This document shows positions 1-6,392 of a stretch of DNA of 8,182 bases, piece by piece. The stretch is taken from contig DIWD01000042.1 in assembly GCA_002428405.1 (NCBI GenBank), forward strand, positions 1 to 8,182. Reading direction: 5' to 3'. The first letter of the stretch is position 1; the number at the start of each line of letters is the position of its first letter. The notes below the pieces were generated by a model. That model saw only the letters and a program-made list of their open reading frames with translations. It had not been told where the DNA came from and did not search any database. Source of the stretch: a bacterium UBA6115. GTDB taxonomy: Bacteria; Bacillota_A; Clostridia; Christensenellales; Aristaeellaceae. The translations under genes were made by a program, and so were the position numbers.

Positions 1-309
1 GCTGAAATCAAACGGATGCGGGACAGCTATGACCGCAGGAGACGGCTGACGCACCAGGCGCTGACCGGGATGGGCCTTGATTGCTTTGAGCCGAAAGGCG
101 CTTTTTACGCATTCCCTTCCATTAAAAAAACGGGACTGAGCAGCATTGAGTTTTGTGATAGGCTGTTGAAGGAGAAACACGTCGTCACAGTGCCGGGAAG
201 CGCCTTCGGCCCAAGCGGCGAAGGCCACATCCGCTGCTGTTATGCCACCGCCACGGACAAGCTGATGGAGGCATTCGTCCGAATAACCGCATTCCTGGAA
301 GAAATTTAG
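1..309 (+). CDS. Class I/II PLP-dependent aminotransferase, C-terminal part (5' end outside window)
   Basis: The frame is open from base 1 and ends at TAG 307-309, giving the last 102 residues of a fold-type I aminotransferase. The family's small C-terminal domain is recognisable. The stretch FEPKGAFYAFPSI is the usual beta-strand region entering the active site, VPGSAFGPSGEGHIR is the conserved loop, and its final Arg normally binds the substrate carboxylate. The segment most resembles aspartate/aromatic-type enzymes and the PatA (N-acetyl-diaminopimelate aminotransferase) group of Bacillota. The PLP lysine and the substrate-specific N-terminal part are outside the window, so the exact substrate cannot be given. 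The first ATG in frame (base 16) is internal, not a start. The gene runs into the CapA-like gene about 20 bases downstream and is probably cotranscribed with it. Confidence 0.9.
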   Translation, partial: AEIKRMRDSYDRRRRLTHQALTGMGLDCFEPKGAFYAFPSIKKTGLSSIEFCDRLLKEKHVVTVPGSAFGPSGEGHIRCCYATATDKLMEAFVRITAFLEEI

Positions 310-316
310 GAGACTT

Positions 317-321
317 AGGAG
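317..321 (+). promoter_or_regulatory. Ribosome binding site of the CapA-like gene
   Basis: AGGAG lies 7 bases before the ATG at 329. Three start codons stand in a row (TTG 323, ATG 326, ATG 329). The spacings are 1, 4 and 7 bases, so ATG 329 is the best start and the TTG is the least likely. A second AGGAG at 308-312 overlaps the aminotransferase stop codon and is too far from the preferred start. Confidence 0.7.
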
Positions 322-328
322 ATTGATG

Positions 329-1477
329 ATGAAAAAGCTCAGCGCAGCGCTGATTGCCCTTGTTTTATGCACATTCATGCTGGATATTGCTGTCCTTGCC
401 GATGAGGAAGTGTCCATCATTGACCTGAACCCGGACCTTCTGGCGACGGTGGCTCCCCTGTCCACACCCACGCCAACAACAGCGCCTGACATCACCATAC
501 CGCCCCAGAACCTTCTTGGCGATGGAGATATTCAGATTACCGTCACCGCCGGCGGTGACATGACCATAGGCGGGGACGTCCGGAAACGCGGAGATTCCCT
601 GTTTGAAAAGGAACTGAAGAGGCAGGGAGGAGACCTGAACTTTCTTACCCGCAATATCAGGGAGATCCTGGAGGGCGATGACATGACCATCGTCAACTTC
701 GAGGGGACCCTGACCACCGCCCCTGTCTATAAAAACGGCAACCAGTTTGTGTTCTCCGCGCCGCCGGAGTATGTGAAGATCCTTCAGGAAGGCAGCATCG
801 AGGCTGTTGCCCTGCAGAACAATCATGTCATGGATCATGGGGAGACCGGTCTGAACGAGACCAAGTCAGCGCTGGAAGGGGCAGGCATCGTCTGGAGCGA
901 CGCGAAGAACATGGGCGTCTATGAAGTATACGGTGTATCCATCGCCATGCTGACCTACCAGCAGTACAGGGAGATGGTGGAGGAGCTCCTGGTTCAGGTA
1001 CCCCTTGACGTTGCAAGGGCAAAGGCGGAGCATGACATTGTCATAGTCAGTTTTCACTGGGGTGATGAATTGGACTACAAACCCAATGCCAACCAGATCA
1101 AGCTGGGCAGACTGACCATCGACGCGGGGGCTGACTTGGTGCTGGGGCACCACAGCCACCGCATCAATCCCATTGAGCAGTACAAGGGGAAATATATCGT
1201 ATATTCCCTCGGCAATTTCAGCTTCGCCGGCAACAACAAGCCCAGCGACATGAGCACTTTTCTTTTCCAGGTCCGTTTCAATATCACTGAAAGCGAAACC
1301 CAGACGGATTCCTTCCGCATCATCCCAGCCAGGATATCTTCCAAGACGGATTACAATGACTTCGCCCTGACACCCTTTACTGACCAGCGCTTGATCGACA
1401 ATGTCATCAACATGCTGAAAAGCAACGGGAAGAACCTTGAATACGCAGTCAAAGAATACCCGGTGGACTGGGAGTAG
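329..1477 (+). CDS. Secreted CapA-family (PGA_cap) metallophosphatase-fold protein
   Basis: This is a 382-residue protein when started at ATG 329. It opens with a signal peptide: MKKLS, a hydrophobic stretch to about residue 23, then a likely cut after VLA. A Pro/Thr-rich linker follows (about residues 42-60), so the protein should act outside the membrane. The body matches the CapA family of poly-gamma-glutamate capsule proteins, which have a calcineurin-like metallophosphatase fold. Visible motifs are AGGDMTIGGD (Asp77), NFEG (Asn123, Glu125), NNHVMDHG (Asn165, His166, Asp169, His170), SFHWGDE (His243) and LGHHSHR (His274, His275, His277), followed by YSLGNFSF. These are the expected metal-site positions. 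No capB or capC ligase genes are in view, so a role in poly-gamma-glutamate export is not shown. An envelope hydrolase acting on an unknown phospho- or peptide substrate is equally possible. The next gene starts 3 bases after the stop, with its ribosome site inside this gene's last codons. Confidence 0.88.
   Translation: MKKLSAALIALVLCTFMLDIAVLADEEVSIIDLNPDLLATVAPLSTPTPTTAPDITIPPQNLLGDGDIQITVTAGGDMTIGGDVRKRGDSLFEKELKRQGGDLNFLTRNIREILEGDDMTIVNFEGTLTTAPVYKNGNQFVFSAPPEYVKILQEGSIEAVALQNNHVMDHGETGLNETKSALEGAGIVWSDAKNMGVYEVYGVSIAMLTYQQYREMVEELLVQVPLDVARAKAEHDIVIVSFHWGDELDYKPNANQIKLGRLTIDAGADLVLGHHSHRINPIEQYKGKYIVYSLGNFSFAGNNKPSDMSTFLFQVRFNITESETQTDSFRIIPARISSKTDYNDFALTPFTDQRLIDNVINMLKSNGKNLEYAVKEYPVDWE
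1471..1474 (+). promoter_or_regulatory. Ribosome binding site of the LeuB-like gene, inside the end of capA-like
   Basis: GGAG overlaps the last codons of the CapA-like gene and lies 6 bases before ATG 1481. It supports that start and suggests coupled translation of the two genes. Confidence 0.55.
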
Positions 1478-1480
1478 GGT

Positions 1481-2407
1481 ATGCGCGCGAAAATCCTGAT
1501 GCTTGTCGAAAGGGAGCGCTTCCGGGAAGATCTCCGGGCTTCCCAGCAAACGCTGACGGCGGTCGCTGTCGCCTTTGGTCAAAGCCTGATCATGAAGGAA
1601 GAGATATTTGGCGATGGCGATACGCAGGACGCGCTGGAGGGAGTGCGCCAATCCGACGCGGTCCTGGCACTGGGAAGTACGGAATCGCTGGAGCACATGG
1701 CTTTGGCGATGGGTTGTTATGCGGGCGAAATCCTGTTTGACCATCCGAAAGACCTGAACAGACTGAGCCGATTAAAGAGCGGCAAACAGAACAGACTCAC
1801 GCTTCTTTGGCCATTGGCCTCCACTGCTTCGCAGCTGGCCCGCGCTGCTTCAGCCGCTTGTACGAAGGTGAAGGAAGGTTCAGGGCGGCTGTTCATAGTA
1901 CCGCCGGAAGGTGAGACGACCTCCTGGAACAATGCCGCGTCAAAAGCCGCGATGTTTGCCGCCCTGCAGGCGCCTGAAGCGATGACAATGGACGAGGCGA
2001 TCAGCCGGATCCTCAGTTCTGGGGAGGAAAAGCAGGTATTTCTCTGTTCTGCGGATGCGGCCAAGGTCATCAGGCGCTTATCAGTTTTTTTGGGCGGAGT
2101 GGAAGAACTGGTTTATACAACCTACCATTCTGAAACCAGGCAGTTATATACCGTTTCCCCCGTCAACAGGGGAAGCGGCGCCGGTCTGTTCGCCGTGCTT
2201 TACGCAACATCCATCATGCTTGACCAGGGCCTGAGGCTCAGGCAGGAAGGCGACTGCCTCAAGACTGCGATTGATAACGTGCTGGCTTCCGGATGGCGGA
2301 CAGCCGAGATGGAACTGGGTGAAAAAACGGTGTCCGCAGATGAAATCCTTCGGCTGATCAGCGAGCAGATCGCTCTCGCGGGTGAATTGTTTGAGCGCCT
2401 CCGCTGA
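1481..2407 (+). CDS. Diverged isopropylmalate/isocitrate dehydrogenase-like protein, probably non-catalytic
   Basis: This is a 308-residue soluble protein with no signal peptide. By eye it follows the order of 3-isopropylmalate dehydrogenase (LeuB, about 350 residues). SDAVLALGS (58-66) matches the SDAVLLGAVG strand, and ALAMGCYAGEI (74-84) sits where LeuB has LGLFANLRP. Residues 118-141 match the helix and strand before the catalytic lysine. Residues 187-215 match the DILSDEA helix and what follows. Residues 236-277, ending LASGWRTAEM, match the C-terminal helices (LEAGYRTADL). The key sites are gone. The substrate arginines and the RELTGGIYFG segment are absent, PPE stands where the VDKAN lysine should be, only one Asp (192) of the metal helix seems kept, and the HGSAPDIAGKG nucleotide loop is missing. 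I infer a fold kept for a non-dehydrogenase role. No function can be assigned. The start is supported by GGAG at 1471-1474, 6 bases upstream. Confidence 0.62.
   Translation: MRAKILMLVERERFREDLRASQQTLTAVAVAFGQSLIMKEEIFGDGDTQDALEGVRQSDAVLALGSTESLEHMALAMGCYAGEILFDHPKDLNRLSRLKSGKQNRLTLLWPLASTASQLARAASAACTKVKEGSGRLFIVPPEGETTSWNNAASKAAMFAALQAPEAMTMDEAISRILSSGEEKQVFLCSADAAKVIRRLSVFLGGVEELVYTTYHSETRQLYTVSPVNRGSGAGLFAVLYATSIMLDQGLRLRQEGDCLKTAIDNVLASGWRTAEMELGEKTVSADEILRLISEQIALAGELFERLR
2380..2385 (+). promoter_or_regulatory. Possible ribosome binding site favouring a TTG start at 2391
   Basis: GGGTGA is complementary to the 3' end of 16S rRNA and lies 5 bases before TTG 2391 in the phosphatase frame. 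It overlaps the alternative GTG start at 2382, which has no clear site of its own. It sits inside the end of the LeuB-like gene. Confidence 0.35.
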
Positions 2408-3506
2408 GATTGTCTGGCCGGACTACCAATGCTGCGGGGTGAACCTGGCCGCGTCCATCCTGGCGCATTATGGGGTGCAATCCGGGCATACAACATTGCC
2501 TGTGCTCGACAGTTACCTGAAAAGAGGTTACCGCAATGTCGTGCTGCTCATCCTTGACGGGCTTGGGGCAACGACGCTGGAAGAATCATTCCCGGAAAAC
2601 AGCTTCCTGAAGAAACGGCGGATCAGCGAGATGTCGGCTGTTTTTCCGTCGACCACAACGGCAGCGACCACAAGTTTTCGAACCGGGCTGACTCCCGCTG
2701 AGCATGGCTGGCTTGGATGGACGCTGTATTTCAAGGAAATCGGCAAGAGCGTCGATATCTTCAGCAACCGTGAGCAGTTCACCGGGGAAATGGCGGCGGA
2801 GTTCCACGCTGCCTCATCTCTTCTGAAGGTGAAGGACATCACAAAGATCATCACTGCAAAGGGACAGGCGGAAGGGACAGCCATCTCCGCGCACGATAAA
2901 ATCTACGCGGCGGACATGCCCCAGTTGATTTCGCGTATTCTGGAATCCTGCCGCAAGCCTGGGCGGCATTATGTGTACGCCTATTTCGGCGAGCCGGACG
3001 CGAGCATGCACACAAGCGGGATACATAGCAGGGAAAGCCATGAGGTTCTTAACCTGCTTGATGCTCAGATCGAGGAACTGGCGATGAAGCTGCCGGAGGA
3101 CACGCTTCTGGTCGTGACGGCAGACCACGGATTGATTGATACAGAGCCGGCCATTATTGAGGAACAAGCGGATGTCATGCGCATGCTCGTGAGGCCGCCG
3201 GTCATGGAGCCGCGCGCGGCAGCGATGTATGTAAAAGAAGAATATATCGAATATTTCCCGGACGTTTTCAATGCCGCCTTCGGCAGGGATTTCCTGCTCT
3301 TGGACAGTTTAAAAGCTCTGGACAGGGGATTATTTGGAGAAGGACGGCGTAGGGAAGGGCTGATCGATCTGCTGGGGAACTACGTGGCAATTGCCGTGGG
3401 CAGCCGCGCACTGTATCAAAAAAGAGCCCTGCAGCACCTGATCAGGATGCACGCCGGGCTGACGAGGCGGGAAATGCGTGTCCCGCTGATCATCGGAAAA
3501 AAATAA
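2382..3506 (+). CDS. Alkaline phosphatase superfamily hydrolase (type I phosphodiesterase/nucleotide pyrophosphatase-like)
   Basis: This is a 374-residue protein from GTG 2382, without a signal peptide or membrane segment, so probably cytosolic. The metal-dependent core of the alkaline phosphatase/phosphodiesterase superfamily is complete. VLLILDGLGA carries the first metal Asp (59). FPSTTTAATTS carries the nucleophile Thr, probably Thr92. EPDASMH gives Asp206 and His210, VTADHG gives Asp248 and His249, and RMHAGL gives His357. The motif HGWLGWTLYFKE (about residues 108-119) is typical of a Clostridia-type subgroup with no known substrate. A phosphodiester or phosphomonoester is the likely substrate. 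The gene overlaps the 3' end of the LeuB-like gene by 26 bases, which points to coupled translation. The start is uncertain: GTG 2382 has no good ribosome site, while TTG 2391 follows GGGTGA by 5 bases and would remove only three residues. The family assignment is firm but the substrate is unknown. Confidence 0.88.
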   Translation: MNCLSASAEIVWPDYQCCGVNLAASILAHYGVQSGHTTLPVLDSYLKRGYRNVVLLILDGLGATTLEESFPENSFLKKRRISEMSAVFPSTTTAATTSFRTGLTPAEHGWLGWTLYFKEIGKSVDIFSNREQFTGEMAAEFHAASSLLKVKDITKIITAKGQAEGTAISAHDKIYAADMPQLISRILESCRKPGRHYVYAYFGEPDASMHTSGIHSRESHEVLNLLDAQIEELAMKLPEDTLLVVTADHGLIDTEPAIIEEQADVMRMLVRPPVMEPRAAAMYVKEEYIEYFPDVFNAAFGRDFLLLDSLKALDRGLFGEGRRREGLIDLLGNYVAIAVGSRALYQKRALQHLIRMHAGLTRREMRVPLIIGKK

Positions 3507-3513
3507 AAATCAA

Positions 3514-4611
3514 TTACTGCGGCAGGGCACCGGAGGAGAGGGCCACATTTTTCGCGCCAGGGGTCATGTACACGCTGCGGTCATTGAGGACCCACATCGC
3601 CTCAACGCCATCCAGGGACAGGACATACTCCAATCCTTCCTCAAAGGGCATCAGGAAGACGACGGTGGACAGCAGGTCAGCAAAGCCTGAATCCCGGGTG
3701 ATGATGGTCACGGAACGCATATTCTCCGAGGGCATCAGGGTGTCCGGGGAGATCAGATGGTGATAGCGTTTTCCGTCCACGGTGTAGAAGCGCTGGTAAT
3801 CCCCGCTGGTGACGACTGACTGGTCATGCACATAGAAAACATCCAACACGCCGGTGTCAGCGCTGAGCGTGAACTCCGCGAAAGGGTCCTGCACGGCGAC
3901 GCCCCAGTCGCTTCTGCCGTCCAGCGGAGGATGCCCGGCGCGTACATTGCCGCCGGCATTGATGATGAAATGGGGCATGCTTCCCTTCAGGAGAACCTGG
4001 GCGACCAACTCGGCCGCGTAACCTTTCGCCACAGCGCCAAGATCCAGGCTTAGTTTTTCATCTTGATAGAACACGGTCTGTTTTGACTCGTCAAGGATCA
4101 CGTCGTCCATGTTGGCGTGCTTTACGGCTTCCCGCAGCGCAGCCATATCCGGCAGCTTTGCGCTGTCCGGATCTGTTTCAGCGTTTTCCCGCTCCTCATG
4201 CCACAATGAAAGCACCGAGCCCATTGCGATGTTGACCCGTCCCCTGGTGAGCGGCTGGACCTGTTTGCACCACAGCAGAAGGCTGAACAGCTCCCTGGGC
4301 ACCGTCACGGGCGATTTCGCGGCGTTGCGGTTGAGGTAATAGACATTGTTGAGGCCTTCATAAGGATAGTATTGATTGAATTGGCGGTGGTACTCATTGA
4401 AGAGTTCCTCGGTCAACTCCGCAGCCTCATCAAAGGCCTCCTGGTTTTCAGCAAAGCCGATGAGGGTGATCGCCGTGTCAAAAGTTCCGAAGAACATGTA
4501 TGAATACTTGTTCAGGCTTTTTTCTTCAGCTTTTTCCGTATTCAGGGATATATATACAAATGGCGTGATGAGAAACAGCGAAAGAAAGGCCGAAATCAGT
4601 CTCTTCCTCAC
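3514..4611 (-). CDS. apbE: FAD:protein FMN transferase, ApbE family, membrane-anchored
   Basis: This is a 365-residue protein from a GTG start. ApbE enzymes attach FMN from FAD to Ser or Thr of target proteins, such as RnfG/RnfD or NqrC subunits, outside the membrane. The N-terminus (MRKRLISAFLSLFLITPFVY) is a signal or anchor segment. There is no lipobox cysteine, unlike many ApbE lipoproteins. Family motifs appear in order: MFFGTFDT (39-46), VNIAMGSVLSLW (126-137), LDLGAVAKGYAAE (189-201), INAGGNVRAG (217-226), VTSGDYQRF (267-275), KRYHHLISPDTLMP (281-294) and ADLLST (311-316), which holds the usual Mg-binding Asp and Thr. The common HHxxDPxT Asp is Ser288 here. The stop codon faces the phosphatase gene 7 bases away. 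The start lies 6 bases after the era stop, with GGAG at 4621-4624. No flavinylation target is in the window. Confidence 0.93.
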   Translation of the reverse strand: MRKRLISAFLSLFLITPFVYISLNTEKAEEKSLNKYSYMFFGTFDTAITLIGFAENQEAFDEAAELTEELFNEYHRQFNQYYPYEGLNNVYYLNRNAAKSPVTVPRELFSLLLWCKQVQPLTRGRVNIAMGSVLSLWHEERENAETDPDSAKLPDMAALREAVKHANMDDVILDESKQTVFYQDEKLSLDLGAVAKGYAAELVAQVLLKGSMPHFIINAGGNVRAGHPPLDGRSDWGVAVQDPFAEFTLSADTGVLDVFYVHDQSVVTSGDYQRFYTVDGKRYHHLISPDTLMPSENMRSVTIITRDSGFADLLSTVVFLMPFEEGLEYVLSLDGVEAMWVLNDRSVYMTPGAKNVALSSGALPQ

Positions 4612-4617
4612 GTTTCT

Positions 4618-5517
4618 CTACTCCGAATAGCCAAGGGTCTTCAGATCGTTTTGGGAATTGCGCCAATCGGGCCTGACCTTGACCCAGAGTTTCAGGTTGA
4701 TGTGCGTATTGAGCAGGCTTTCAATCTGCGTGCGGGCTTTTGTCCCGATTTTCCCCAGCATTGCGCCGCCTTTCCCGATGATCATCCCTTTGTGGGAAGC
4801 GCGCTCACAGTAAATGTCAGCGAAGATCTCCGTCAGGTTCTCGTTGATTTCCTTCATGGACAGGATTTCAACGCCGATGCCGTGCGGGATTTCCTCATTG
4901 AGGCTGTATAAGGCCTGTTCGCGAATCAGTTCAGCGACGATCTGCCGCTCAGTTTGGGAGGTCCACTGCCCTTCCGGGTAATAGCGCGGGCCTTCCGGCA
5001 GAACATCAAGCAGCTGTTTGAGTAGCAGGGAAACGCCCTCCCCGGTCTTGGCGGAAAGGGGGAGGATCGATCGGAAACCGTCCGCTGAATAATCAGAAAT
5101 CAGCGGCAGCAGCTGCTGGGGGTGGATCAGATCGATCTTGTTGAGGATCAGGAAACTGGGGACATTCCCTTTCGCCAAGGCACGGATGGTGTCCCTTTCC
5201 CGGGGATCGCTCCTTGAGGCATCGGCGATGACCACCAGGGCGTCAATGGCCTGGAGGGCATTTTGTATGGTCTTGTCCATGTATTCGCCCAGTTTGGTGC
5301 GCGGCTTGTGGATGCCCGGCGTGTCAACAAACACGATCTGGGAGTCCGGCGCGTTGCGGATGCCGATAATCTGATTGCGCGTGGTCTGCGGTTTGGGTGA
5401 AGTGATCGCCACCTTTTCGCCGATGAGTGCGTTGAGCAGGGTTGATTTGCCGACATTGGGGCGTCCGACGATGCTGACAAAGCCGGAGCGGAAAACTGAT
5501 TTAGCCTGATTGGTCAC
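4618..5517 (-). CDS. era: GTPase Era (30S ribosome assembly)
   Basis: This is a 299-residue protein of normal Era length. Era binds the 3' end of 16S rRNA through its KH domain and guides late 30S maturation. The G motifs are all present: GRPNVGKST (18-26), the switch region PQTTRNQIIG (43-52), DTPG (65-68), NKID (126-129) and SAK (155-157). The C-terminal KH domain has GMIIGKGGAMLGKIG (244-258), and VKVRPDWR (279-286) follows in the usual place. The start is GTG, with a perfect AGGAGG 7 bases upstream. Its first four bases overlap the stop of the ybeY-cdd fusion (GTGA), the usual arrangement for translational coupling. The gene fits its neighbours: YbeY also acts on the 16S rRNA 3' end. Confidence 0.98.
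   Translation of the reverse strand: MTNQAKSVFRSGFVSIVGRPNVGKSTLLNALIGEKVAITSPKPQTTRNQIIGIRNAPDSQIVFVDTPGIHKPRTKLGEYMDKTIQNALQAIDALVVIADASRSDPRERDTIRALAKGNVPSFLILNKIDLIHPQQLLPLISDYSADGFRSILPLSAKTGEGVSLLLKQLLDVLPEGPRYYPEGQWTSQTERQIVAELIREQALYSLNEEIPHGIGVEILSMKEINENLTEIFADIYCERASHKGMIIGKGGAMLGKIGTKARTQIESLLNTHINLKLWVKVRPDWRNSQNDLKTLGYSE
4621..4624 (-). promoter_or_regulatory. Ribosome binding site of apbE, inside the last codons of era
   Basis: On the minus strand GGAG lies 9 bases before the GTG at 4611-4609. It overlaps the final codons of era and supports the GTG start and translation from the shared transcript. Confidence 0.6.
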
Positions 5518-6392
5518 TCGCTGTCCTCCTGAAAATCAAGGAAACTGTTGGGTAAAAGCTGGTCAAGGGTACTCCGCGCGCGCCGCCCATCTCCCCAGGT
5601 GATCAGCACTGTCATTTTGGGCGCGAACTCCGAAAGCACCTGACGGCACGCGCCGCAGGGCCATGGCGGGGAAGTATCGGCCGCTATGGCGATGGCGGTA
5701 AAGCTCCTTTCGCCCTCGCTGACCGCCTTGAACAGCGCTGTGCGTTCGGCGCAGTTGGTCAGGCCGTAGGAAATGTTCTCAATATTCCCTCCGGTATAAA
5801 TTCTACCGCTTTCTCCCAGCAGCGCTGCGCCGACACGAAAGTTTGAATAAGGCGCGTAGGCCGTATTCCGCGCTTTGCGGGCGCTGTCCAGCAGCGTTTC
5901 TTCCTGCGTGCCGTTTTGGGACATCAATTCCGCCGCGCGCTTTTCTTTTTCGCGCATCCTGCGCTTGTCCTCCTTGTTTTGATGATCAAATCCCAAAATA
6001 TGAAACAAACCGTGGGAAAAAAGATACAGGAGTTCCTTCTTCAGGCTTTGCCCGTATTCATCTGCCTGACAGGCTGCCCTTGGAACTGAAATCACGACAT
6101 CACCCAGGGAAAACGCGCCTTCCGCGCTGTCCCAGGCCTGGGGAAGCATCGGGTGGCTGTCATGCAGGGTGTCCCCGGGGGTGAGGGGAAGCAAAGGGAA
6201 ACTGAGCACGTCCGTTGCCTTGTCGATTTTCCGCCATTCACGGTTGTATGCGCGGATCCCTTCATCGTCCGTCAATGTCAGCGTGATCAGGCAGGGGATG
6301 CTTAACTCCTGGGCCAGGAAGCAGGCGTTGGAAAGCGCGGTGAATTCACTGTCAGCGACGGGAGCGTCGGCCTTGCGGAGAACCCTTATCAT
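5514..6392 (-). CDS. ybeY-cdd: Fused rRNA-maturation endonuclease YbeY and cytidine deaminase
   Basis: One uninterrupted 292-residue frame holds two proteins usually made separately. Residues 1 to about 158 are YbeY, the metal-dependent endoribonuclease for 16S rRNA 3' maturation. YNREWRKIDKATDVLSFP (49-66) includes the conserved Arg54, FSLGDVVIS (94-102) follows, and SHGLFHILGFDH (126-137) carries zinc ligands His127, His131 and His137. Residues about 163-292 are a complete tetramer-type cytidine deaminase, which turns cytidine or deoxycytidine into uridine. It shows YAPYSNFRVGAALL (179-192), GGNIEN (201-206), NCAERTAL (213-220) with Cys214 and catalytic Glu216, and PCGACRQVL (245-253) with Cys246 and Cys249. 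The linker is only a few residues and no stop or frameshift separates the halves. A Met at 157 has only a weak ribosome site, so separate translation of the second half is not favoured. The ATG overlaps the pgpH stop by 4 bases. Both catalytic sites look intact. Confidence 0.93.
   Translation of the reverse strand: MIRVLRKADAPVADSEFTALSNACFLAQELSIPCLITLTLTDDEGIRAYNREWRKIDKATDVLSFPLLPLTPGDTLHDSHPMLPQAWDSAEGAFSLGDVVISVPRAACQADEYGQSLKKELLYLFSHGLFHILGFDHQNKEDKRRMREKEKRAAELMSQNGTQEETLLDSARKARNTAYAPYSNFRVGAALLGESGRIYTGGNIENISYGLTNCAERTALFKAVSEGERSFTAIAIAADTSPPWPCGACRQVLSEFAPKMTVLITWGDGRRARSTLDQLLPNSFLDFQEDSE
5525..5530 (-). promoter_or_regulatory. Strong ribosome binding site of era
   Basis: A full AGGAGG on the minus strand lies 7 bases before the GTG start at 5517. 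It is the best ribosome site in the window, it fixes the era start, and it sits inside the end of the cytidine deaminase domain. Confidence 0.8.

Noticed and set aside
365..838. A 157-codon minus-strand frame opposite the CapA-like gene
   Set aside because: No motif or sensible composition was seen, and the CapA frame on the other strand is firmly supported.
866..1744. A 292-codon open frame on the minus strand across the CapA-like and LeuB-like genes
   Set aside because: It lies opposite two well-supported genes, its translation shows no family motif and has low-complexity composition, and it crosses their border. It is a by-product of the coding strand's codon use.
3483..3510. A possible intrinsic terminator at the convergent junction
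   Set aside because: The only stem before the T-run on the minus strand is about three base pairs, and the plus strand has an A-run instead of a T-run after its short palindrome.
5900..5925. An internal start giving a separate cytidine deaminase (ATG at fusion residue 157)
   Set aside because: There is no good ribosome binding site before it, and the frame continues without interruption from YbeY.
5843..6184. A 113-codon plus-strand frame opposite ybeY-cdd
   Set aside because: It is rich in Cys, Pro and Arg with no recognisable domain, and both fused domains on the opposite strand have intact motifs.
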